This document shows positions 38,725 to 48,600 of a stretch of 64,000 nt of DNA, piece by piece (within the stretch, counting starts at the first letter, position 1; each line of letters starts with the position of its first letter). The DNA lies in contig NC_065577.1 of assembly GCF_937616625.2 (NCBI RefSeq), positions 41,755,001-41,819,000 of the forward strand. Reading direction: 5' to 3'. A program made the translations under genes and the position numbers. Source of the stretch: Mercurialis annua. Its lineage: Eukaryota > Streptophyta > Magnoliopsida > Malpighiales > Euphorbiaceae. The notes beneath the pieces are model-generated. The model was not told the origin of the DNA. It worked only from the letters and a program-made list of their open reading frames with translations, and did no database searches.

Positions 38725-41700
38725 ATGAACACCTACAGAAAAGAGCGGAAATTCAAGAGACTGCCGGAGCCACCGGCGCCGCCGCCAAAGGATGAGCTTG
38801 GCAGTTACAATTACAAGATGTTCAACATTTTCAACAGAAAATTCAAGATTACAGAGGCGGAGCCGCCTGATGACGTAAAATCCGTGTTCATTAAGTTTTC
38901 CTCCGGTGACCGGCATATGAGCTCCGATCAGTTCAGAAGATTCTTGGTTTTACATCAAGATATGATGGATTGTACGTTGGCTGATGCTCAAAGGATTATG
39001 GTTGATGTGATTAATAAGAGACATCATATTACTAAGTATGCAAGAAATGGTCTTAATCTTGATGATTTTTTTCATTTCTTGCTTTTTGATGATATTAATG
39101 GGCCCATTCTTCCCCAGGTCAACTCTTTTTTCTCTCTTTCTAATTTTAATTTTAGTTTTTATTTTTAAATGTTCGATGATAATCTAGGTAGGACGGACAC
39201 GGAAAACGGGATATTTGGGTATGGACAGGGTGAAATGATGTTATTTTAAAGTGTGAATGAAGTTTCGTGTTTGAAATGTTAAGTGTCTGAAATGTTTCTG
39301 AAACGGGAGATGTTGATTGAATGAAGTGTCCGTGCAACCTAGATAATAATTTATAGCGAGAAAATTCAAATAATGTTTTGTGAGTTGTTTCAAAGTGTGA
39401 AGTTTTGTAATGTTGAGGGTTTTTGCATATGGTGATTTTGTAACTGAAAATGAATATTTAGTCCTTGGAGGTTTAATCTAGTGGTAGAGACGTTATGTTC
39501 GATTCTAGAGATTTTATGAATTGTTTAATATTGTAAAGTTTTATGATGTGAGGGTTTTGTTATGGTGATTTTGTGATTTGAAATGAAAAATCTAGTCCCC
39601 ACATGTTTAATCTAGTGATAGGATGCTATGTTCGATTCAAGATTAAGTTTTCGAACCTTCCCTTCGTTGTAATCAAAGTTAAAAAGTAATTTGTTTCGTA
39701 TTGTGAAGTTTTATGACGTGAGTGATTTTGTAATTGAAAATGAATATCTAGTCTGTGCAGGTTTAATCTAATGGTATGTACATTATGTTCAATTCTCGAG
39801 ATTAAGTATTCGAACCTCCCCTTGTTTAATCAAACAAAAAGAAAGGGGATCATTTAGGATAGTTATAGATTTATGATTTATCATGGAATTGGCGTTCTTT
39901 TTGTAAGTCTTATGATCTTAGGTTTTTTTATGGTGATTCTGTAATTGAAATTGAATTTTTAGTCCACACAGGTTAATGTAGTGGTAGGGACACTATGTTT
40001 GATTCTCAAGATTAAGCATTCGAACCTCCCCTTCGTTGTATATAAAGAAAAAAGTGAACTGTTTCATGTTGTAGAGTTTTATGATGTGAGGGTTTTTATG
40101 GTAATGTTGTAATTGAAAATGAATATCTAGTCCCTAGAGGCTTATTCCAGTGGTAGGGACATTATGTTCAATCCTCGAGATTAAGTATTCACACCTCCCC
40201 TTCGTTGGTGTTCTTTTTTTAAGTTTTAGGTGTTATGGATGATAAATTGTTGCATGGATAGTTGAATAGTAGCAGCATAATGGGAGAAATTCTGCTAAAA
40301 GTTGAGCAAATGAATATGATATTTAGAGGCTTATTGTTGACTAAATAGGTTATGAGAAATTAGGCGCGTAGATGCTCTTCATGGACCCATATTTCACATG
40401 CGTTTATTTCACAATTTAACGGTTTCCGTCTAGGCAAGAATTTCGAAGATGTTATATTAAGAAGTTGGTTCATCATAACATTGATAAATTATATTGAATT
40501 CCAGGTACATCATGATATGACAGCTCCATTGGCACACTATTTCATATATACAGGACATAATTCTTACCTGACCGGGAATCAATTGAGCAGTGATTGTAGT
40601 GAGGTGCCGATCATAAAGGCTTTACAAAGAGGCGTAAGAGTGATTGAACTAGATTTATGGCCAGGTTCTACAAAAGACGAGATTCTTGTTCTTCATGGGA
40701 GGTATGCATTGATTCTTTGATTCTCTAGATAGTCTAGTTTGTTTGCTAGAGATAATAAAATCATAGTTTGAACTTTGGAGTCTCAGTTGCGCTTTTGAAT
40801 GGACTAGTTATTTAATATGATATCAGGACCTGTATGATCGAAAGATCTAGAGGTCGATTCTTGCCAATCTCATTATGTAACGTATCTTTCAGGACCTTGA
40901 CCACGCCAGTGCCGCTCATCAAATGTCTTAAGTCGATAAGAGACTATGCTTTTGTCAATTCTCCGTATCCAGTCATCATAACTTTAGAAGACCACCTCAT
41001 GGCAGAACAACAAGCAAAAGTTGCAGAGGTGTGTATTGATTTTGGACGATTTGGTTTCTCAGTTAACACGAACTGATTTCTTATAGCCTTGTCTTTTTTT
41101 TTTCTGTATTTGTAGATGCTTACGCAAATATTTGGAGAAATGTTGTATTATCCTGAATCAGATGGTTTAGTACAATTCCTTTCACCAGAATCATTAAAAC
41201 ATAGAGTTATGATTTCAACAAAACCGCCAAAAGAATACCTTGAATCCAGTGGTATTAATAGTATCAGGATGAAGGAAACTCGCTCACCAAATGCAAGGAA
41301 TTCATCTGACGAAGAAGAAGAACTTCCTGAACCAGAAGGTACTGCTGATTGTAGGGTAAGCAAGATAAGAATCTTTCTCGTTAAAATTGAATGTTAAAGT
41401 GCTTGTTTAATGGATCTTTTCATGAACAACAGAGTGATAGTGATCCAGACGATGAAGAGTGTGAAATCAAATCAAGAAATGTCGGATACAAACGTTTAAT
41501 TACAATCCATGCTGGGAAGCCAAAGGGCGCCTTAAAAGACGCAATCAATGTTGCAGCTAATCAAGTTAGACGCCTTAGTTTGAGCGAACAAGAGCTTGAG
41601 AAGGCTGCAGCGACTAATGGAATGGATCTAGTGAGGCATGTATCATACGTTTTTTATTGGTGCTATACACACCCGAAAGACTATGTTGCATGGAAACGGA

Positions 41701-43704
41701 AAACACGAAAATGGCAAAACAATTGTTTTTTTTTACGAGAACAGTGAATACATTTTAAGTTTAAGAGTTTCAGAAATATTTCCATGTATGGAAATGAAAA
41801 GTCAAAATCTAGGACTCAACACGTTTCCGTGCAACATAGCCAGGAACTCAGGAAGAGGTTTTTATTGCTACCATTGAGCGTAAAATGGCATATATGTCTG
41901 ATACCAATGTATTCTACTATGTTCAGATTTACGCAAGAGAATATCTTGAGAGTTTATCCTAAAGGTACACGAATAACATCCTCGAATTACAAGCCTCTCA
42001 ATGGGTGGATGCATGGAGCTCAAATGATTGCATTCAATATGCAGGTTTTTTTGCTTGAAGCTCAGTGCTGTACTCTTAAATTATTCTTGCATGGCCTTCT
42101 TCTCTAGTGGTGGTTCTTACTATGAACTGTGTTGCACGGAAACTTGTGGAGTCCTATGTTTCAGCATTTTGTTTCCATTTTGCGAAAACACATCTCAAAC
42201 TTCAAAACTCTATATTTATAACATGTAAACACAATTTGTTTTGTTCTGCCGTTTTCTTTTCATCTTTGACATTTCTTATTTCAGCATTCCGTTATTGTGC
42301 TGCATAAGTTATGAAGGTCTAAGCAACATTTTCTAACAATTGTTTTAGCACAATGCCTCGATCACGAGCTAGTTTGCTAATGTTGGAGTTTTCGTTGAAC
42401 AGGGATATGGAAAATCACTTTGGTTGATGCACGGGATGTTTAGGGCTAATGGAGGGTGTGGTTACTTGAAAAAACCCGACTTTCTCATGCAGAAAGACCA
42501 CGACTTGTTCAATCCTAAGAAAACTTTATCCGTTATTAAGACATTGAAGGTTAGCCCTAAGCCCATTATTCCAGCTTGGTATTTCTTATTATTTGCCTGA
42601 TACTTAAGTAGCACTGACACGAATACGGAGAACGGGACACTTGGGCACAAACACAAAGAAACAGTGTTATTTAAGGTTTTTTTTGTTAAAAATAAGTCTG
42701 TATCCGAAACCTTAAGTTCCCGACACGTTTCCGAAACGGGAAAAATGTTGATTAAATGAAGTGTCCGTGCTACTTAGGCAGATACCCCTACTCTAGATTC
42801 TTATAGAGCTTCTTTGCCTATTAACAGGTGAAAGTATATTTAGGTGATGGATGGCGATTGGACTTTAGCCACACTTACTTTGATTCATACTCCCCACCAG
42901 ATTTCTATACAAAGGTTAGTCAGACTGATTCAATTATCATATTTACTTATTAGGAATGTTCTGTGGCTTTCATTCGATACATACGATTCATGCGAATCCG
43001 ATAGGAATACATAGTTGCTCGGAAACGTGTCAAGTCCTATGTTTCGGCATCTCATTTCTTTTTTAAAAAATGCTTTTGAAACTCTGAACTCTGAAAGTTT
43101 ATTTTTACTTACTACTCTCGTAAAAAATGGCATTTCGCCGTTTTCTTTTTCCATGTTTTTCGTTTGCATTTTCTGCTGTCGTGCAACATAGCCAGAAACG
43201 GAAGCAAAACGCTCAAACAAACGCAAAATGGCAATGAAAACTAGGTCATAAATATAAAATCAGAGTTTAAAAGCGTTTTCAGGAAATAGGAACAAAACAC
43301 TGAAGCATAAAATTCACAAATTTACTTGCAACATTAGACACATTGTAGATGAAATAAGTTTAGACCATCAGTAATCCATTTATTCATAGTAACATTGCAT
43401 TCATTTGCAGCTTTACATCGTTGGGGCACCGGCCGATGCTGCCATGAGAAAAACGAAAGTAATCGAGGATAATTGGGTTCCTGCTTGGAACGAAGAGTTC
43501 GAGTTCCCCTTGACAATTCCTGAGCTAGCTTTGCTTAGAGTTGAAGTACTAGAATATGACAGGTCAGAAAAGGATGACTTCGGCGGTCAAACATGTTTGC
43601 CTGTGTCGGAACTAAGACCAGGGATTCGAGCGGTCCCTCTTCACGATAAAAAAGGCGAGAAGCTCAACAATGCAAGGCTTCTAGTGAAGTTCGAGTTTTT
43701 ATAA
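38725..43704 (+). CDS. Phosphoinositide-specific phospholipase C (PLC-A), 604 aa
   Basis: Nine exons: 38725-39117, 40505-40701, 40893-41028, 41116-41355, 41433-41635, 41927-42044, 42403-42549, 42828-42914, 43411-43704 (1815 nt). It hydrolyses phosphatidylinositol 4,5-bisphosphate to inositol trisphosphate and diacylglycerol at the plasma membrane. Order: EF-hand-like N-terminus ([17 protein letters not shown] onward), X domain ([16 protein letters not shown] and LHGR with the two catalytic His; ELDLWPG), an acidic linker ([12 protein letters not shown]), Y domain ([16 protein letters not shown]) and a C-terminal C2 domain ([14 protein letters not shown]). Plant PLCs lack the PH domain, as here. 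Residues 1-31 are a proline-rich extension; the family start would be the Met at 38818. Exon 5 ends at a GC donor. Its sequence is nearer PLC4/PLC6-type than PLC2. Confidence 0.93.
39184..39342. mobile_element. MITE subfamily A in PLC-A intron 1
   Basis: CTAGGTAGGACGGACAC and the inverse GTGTCCGTGCAACCTAG bound 159 bp. Flanks ATGATAAT and ATAATAAT match at 7 of 8 positions. Confidence 0.85.
39380..40230 (+). repeat. Tandem array of tRNA-like units in PLC-A intron 1
   Basis: About five diverged units of 135-210 bp each contain TTTAATCTAGTGGTAG (like box A), GTTCGATTC (like box B), AAGTATTCGAACCTCCCC and GATTTTGTAATTGAAAATGAATA. Anchors TCTAGTGGTAG or variants lie near 39476, 39611, 39766, 39975 and 40146. 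Confidence 0.8.
41636..41926 (+). other. GC-AG intron of PLC-A containing a subfamily B MITE
   Basis: Exon 5 ends GTGAG and the intron begins GCATGT, whereas PLC-B and PLC-C have GT at the same place. The acceptor is TTCAG|ATTTACG. The GT alternatives CTA|GTGAGG and CAT|GTATCA break the frame. The MITE fills 41681-41839 (CTATGTTGCATGGAAAC ... GTTTCCGTGCAACATAG). Confidence 0.75.
42126..42308. mobile_element. MITE subfamily B in PLC-A intron 6
   Basis: The left end CTGTGTTGCACGGAAAC is clear; the right end GTGCTGCATAAG is eroded. The interior shares TCCTATGTTTCAGCATTTTG and AAACTCTATATTTATAAC with other B copies. Confidence 0.65.
42603..42777. mobile_element. MITE subfamily A in PLC-A intron 7
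   Basis: CTTAAGTAGCACTGACAC and GTGTCCGTGCTACTTAG bound about 175 bp. The interior has AACGGGACACTTGGG and GTTTCCGAAACGGG as in other A copies. Flanking 8-mers match at 6 of 8. Confidence 0.75.
43008..43335. mobile_element. Two adjoining subfamily B MITEs in PLC-A intron 8
   Basis: One copy runs from about 43008 (GTTGCTCGGAAACGTGTC) to 43190 (CGTGCAACATAG). A second, inverted, degraded copy continues to about 43335. The equivalent PLC-B intron (50310-50615) holds the same pair. Confidence 0.6.
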
Positions 43705-43860
43705 AACGCGTCGTTGTGCGTGCTTGTAGAGTAATATTATACACAGCAATACACTAGTCTTTGTACTTGCAACATTGACTGGTTTTGCTCTAGATTAGGT
43801 GATTGACATAAATTTGATGTATAAATGAGGCATTGTAAGTAATAGTTGTAAATGAGCTTT

Positions 43861-45600
43861 TTTTTTTATGGAACTGACCAGGTTCGGACCCGACCAATCG
43901 AACTTCAGAATTTTAAAGATAATTTTAAGTCCGGCTCAAATTCGTAACAACTTTCGTTGTCATTGTCTGATTATACGGGTTCGCATCTAACCATATGCTA
44001 TGTCGGATTAAGTCGGACTTGAATCTTGAGATTGATTTTTAAATCCAATACAGGGTTGTCGTATTGTACGGACATTACATTGATTATACAGTTCTTTCCT
44101 GTGATTCTCTGGCACATTGTGTGGATGTACGGGTATCCAGACTCATGAACTGTTTGCTACTTACAATGGCTTAATTTGATAGAGGAGTAGATATACTTAT
44201 AAATACTGATTTTTCATACGAGCTCAACGTCTTAAATTCGTAAGAAGAATATTAGTCATTTTTTTTTAATAATTGGAGAGAAAAAGCGTTTGTAAGAAAA
44301 AATGAACCCGCGACTTAAGCAGAATGCTGCCCAGCTCTAATAATTCTACCAATGAACTATAGCTCTAATGGTTAGAGCTATAATTCATTGGTAGAATTAT
44401 TAATCATTAATTCAGATAAAGATAATTTTACTAATGTAAAATAGGAGAGAATCAGTACTTTAAAATATTTGAGATCAGGCTCCAAATGAACATAAGAAAG
44501 GACTTGTTAGATCAGGATATAATTGATATAGATTATAAAAATAAAATAGATATTCAAGGGCAACATAAATAAAAAACGTAGATCATGAAGATTGATGTAA
44601 ATTAAAATGTATTTTTAACAATTTTGCACATAATTCTCCAAAATAAATTAAATTATGCTCATTCTTATATTTTCAGAATTTATAAACAATAATCATAAAA
44701 GCCAATGGAAATTTGCGATAGCGAATCTTTTATTTATTATTTAATTTTTTTATTATGAATTTTTCTACATGATTAACGCATCATTGGTTTGTTGCACGAA
44801 TGACATGGCGCAACGGTTGCGTGTAATAATTTTTCATCATAAAAACCTTTATATTTAACATTTCATACTAACTTTAATACGATTATGATTAACTTTTTTA
44901 TTGTTATTTTTATGCAATATAGAAACACACAAGTTGATGTGATTGTATTTATTTAAAGAGAATATATGCTAAATAGTCAAAATATATTAACTTTGATTTG
45001 ACTAGATTTATAATTTAACGCCAAACTCATTTATACGTCATGTACTTATACAATTTTATTTATCCATTTTTTAAAAATTTAAATTTATCTAATCTTTATA
45101 TTTAATTTATTTTAAGTCTTCTTTTAATGAAAAAGGAACGTACCGTAAAATGTGTGTTGGGCCGAATTTATATATCCACCTAAATAGATACGTTGATAAA
45201 ATGGACCACATGAAATTTAAAAGTATATGAACTTTCAATTATTTTTGACGTGGAAATTATTAACCATTTAACAACGACTAAATTACATGCTCACAATTTC
45301 CGTCCATAAAGCACCCATTAGAACCTAATGCGTTATAAACTTTAAAGAGGATCAATTAAAAAATATTGGAAGTAGAGGAACTTTGAATGGGTTAAGTCTA
45401 AATCCAAGGACTAAAATAATTTATTAACCATATCTATTTCTTACAACCTGTAGACTATTTTCTCCTACAAATTTAGCTTCCCCAACCGAAAATCAATACC
45501 TTCTTCACCTTCTCCACAATTCTCTCACTACTTTCTCTCTCTACAATGCACCCCATTTCCCACTCTCTCTCTACAATCCCATCACACCCATCAATTCCCC
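43861..45600. other. Intergenic DNA between PLC-A and PLC-B
   Basis: It contains a GGTTCGGACCCGACC repeat fragment near 43880, a minus-strand SINE with a hairpin at 44258-44402, then AT-rich DNA. The last 120 bp are a CT-rich leader shared with PLC-C (CTTCCCCAACCGAAAAT, CATTTCCCACTCTCTCTCTA). An upstream ATG at 45546 opens a 45-codon frame that overlaps the PLC-B start out of frame. Confidence 0.6.
44258..44402 (-). mobile_element. SINE family 1 copy ending in a 31-bp hairpin
   Basis: Minus-strand order: tRNA-like head GCTATAGTTCATTGGTAG, GAGCTGGGCAGCATTCTGC, box B-like GCGGGTTCATT, CAAACGC and an A-rich end. The head is doubled in inverted form: 44338-44368 pairs with 44372-44402 at 30 of 31 positions across a 3-nt loop. 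Confidence 0.75.
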
Positions 45601-48600
45601 ATGTCCAAACAATCCTACAGCGTCTGCTTCTGCTTCCGCCGCAAGTTCAAACTGGCGGTGGCAGAGCCGCCGGAGGAGATTAAATCTTTGTTCAATCAGT
45701 ACTCTAATAATCACGGCGTTATGTCCGTTGAAAATCTTCAGAGATTTCTTGTTGAGATTCAAAGACAAGAGAATGCTACCGTTGATGATGCTCAGGCTGT
45801 GTTTAATTATCTTAATGAACTTAAACATTTGAATATTTTTCACCGGAAAGGGCTCCGGCTTGAGGCGTTTTTTAAGTATTTGTTTGGTGAAATTAATCCT
45901 CCGCTTGATGTTCAACGTGGGGTGAGTTTTTTTTTACGGTTCTGTTAATAAAGTTTCAGTCTTTAATGGTTTTTGTGAATTGGGTTTCTGTCTTTAAAAT
46001 TTAGCTAAGCGAAAAAATGCGCTGGGAAGAAGGCTTTTAAGTAACGTTTATAAGATTAAGGGTCTGCTTAGAGTATATGTTAAATATGAAGGACTTATTT
46101 GAACTTTCTCCGAGTGGAAAAGAGTTTAATTTTGTCCTTTAGGGTAGAATTGAAAGTTAAAGGCTGGAATTTGGATAAAATTGATGTATTTAGAAGGTTA
46201 AGATATGCTTTAAAAAAAAAGGTGGTGTTTTAATCGATGAATTGAAATTTAGCTAAAGCCAAAAAAATGTGCGTGGAAGAAGGCTTTTTAGTACTATTCA
46301 TAACATTAAGGGTCTATTTGGAGTATATGTGAAATATGAAGGACTTATTTGAACTTTTTTTCAAGTGGAAAAGAGTCCAAATTTTCCTTTTTTAATATAA
46401 TTGAAAGACAAAGGTGGCAATTTGGGTAAGATTGGCGATTTTAGAAGGTTAGACTATAATTGAAAGAAAATGTAAAAGGTGGTGTATTTTTAAGACATTT
46501 GGCCTCTTAAATAATGAGAGAGATTACTAGATATATTTTCTGCATTAGGAATGAAATTTAATGAACTCAAGATTGTGTAGTATGGGCAAGAACTTTAACA
46601 ATTTGAAGTTATAGATTTTAACAATTTGTACAACCTATATGTAGCACGGACACTGCAAAGCGGTACACGTAGACACGGGTACTGTGAAAACGTGTTAAGT
46701 CAAGGTTTTGTATGTTAAAAATGATGATTCATGTTGAAAACATCAAGTTTCTCACACTCCTACATGTTTCCAAAACGGGAAATGTTGATGGAATGAAGAG
46801 TCCATGCTACTTAGACCTGTATATTCAAATATTAGGACAGGCTTGTTCTAGTTTAACCAGAGATCTCGAGCTCAAATTATAAGAATGCTTTTATTGATTC
46901 TGCATTCCTTGTTTGTTCATTTATTTGGATGCGGATTTTTGGTTACAGGTTCATCATGATATGACTTGCCCAATGTCACATTATTACATATTTACTGGCC
47001 ATAATTCATATTTGACTGGGAATCAACTTAGCAGCGACTGTAGCGATGTTCCCATCATAAAAGCATTGCAGAAAGGTGTGAGAGTAATTGAATTAGACAT
47101 ATGGCCCAACTCCACCAAAGACAATGTGCATGTTCTGCACGGCAGGTATGATAATGTTGTGCAAATTAGTACATAGGGTTTGACAATTTTCTGTTAAAGT
47201 TTCATGTTTGATCCTAGCCGGGTGATCAAATCATGACCATTGTCTTTACATTTCTTTCCACTATCTATACCTCAATAGGCAAAGATCAAACAGCATTTCC
47301 AAATTTTATTGGTTAAATAGAGCGAGGATCGTTACAATATTAAATTTTAATGGCCTGCTATAGTTGTTGTTTGATTGAAATTTTCCGGTGCAAATGCTGT
47401 ATTATGTGAAACTAGAACTATGATCAACTTGAAAAGAAAAGTGAATCATGCATACATTGTCCTTAAACTAGTTTTTCTGTTTTCTTGATATAGGACGCTT
47501 ACAACTCCTGTCGAACTTATTACATGTTTGAGATCCATCAAGGAGCATGCCTTTAGCGCATCAGATTATCCAGTCATTATAACTCTAGAAGACCACCTTA
47601 CTCAAGATCTTCAGGCTAAAGTAGCTGAGGTGAATTAATTGCTATTTCATAAGGATTTGAAGCTCTTATCATCTAGTGATTATTTTCTTTAATTCATATC
47701 TAGATGATCATTCAAACATTTGGAGACCTCCTGTTTGTTCCTGGCTCAGAAAGCTTAAAGGAATTTCCTTCTCCCGAATCCTTGAAGAAACGAATTATAA
47801 TATCTACCAAACGCCCAAAAGAATATCTTTTATGCAGAGAGAAGGAGGGTGATTTAAAGGGTGGGAAGGTTGGATCTGATGCAGAAGCTCGTGGGAAAGA
47901 AATTCTCAACCTTAAAGGAAAATCTCAAATTGATAACAAGGTGCACGAAGATGATGGTTAGTTATAGCAAACTGGATTTTTATTTGTAGTCTGCTTCCTT
48001 TACTTTGATTCTTCTTGCAGAATGAATTGGATGAAGACAATACTGATGAAGAAGATGCTCCTGATGGAGACAAGTCACAACAAAATATAGCACCGGAATA
48101 TAAACATTTAATAGCTATTCATGCGGGAAAACTTAAAGGTGGAATAGAAGAGTGTCTGAAAGTGGACCCTGATAAAGTGAAACGTCTTAGCTTAAGTGAA
48201 CAACAGCTTGAAAAGGCTGCAGAAACTCATGCAACACAAATTGTCAGGTGTGGACATTATCTACAAAATTTATTTCAAAAAGCTTTTACGTTTCCAAGTT
48301 CTTTTAAATGTTTATCTATGACATTAAAGAAAATACATAGCTGACGAAGTTAGTGGTCACCATGTGATCTATGGTATTTTTTTGGTCTAGTGTTCATAGT
48401 CTAAAAGGGGTTTATCGGAGAGGTTGGAACTGATTGGTTGGTCGGCTTAAACTGTTATCTTTTATGCAATGCCATCAGGTGCCTGTAGCTGGATTGGTTA
48501 CAGAATCAATTTGAAGCATTCTGATTATTTTCTTTCTATTTAGGTTTACCCAGCGAAACATGCTCAGGATATTCCCAAAGGGTCTTCGTGTTAACTCCTC

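Larger units (their letters stand above)
41640..43860 (+). repeat. Segmental duplication, source-side copy
   Basis: From intron 5 of PLC-A through its 3' UTR, this region is matched by about 49190-51300. The match covers exons 6-9, intronic B-type MITEs and the 3' UTR phrase CACTAGTCTTTGT. See the PLC-B entry. Confidence 0.88.

Noticed and set aside
44340..44402. tRNA gene
   Set aside because: It has only a box A-like head in a hairpin; no full cloverleaf or anticodon arm can be drawn, and it belongs to a SINE.
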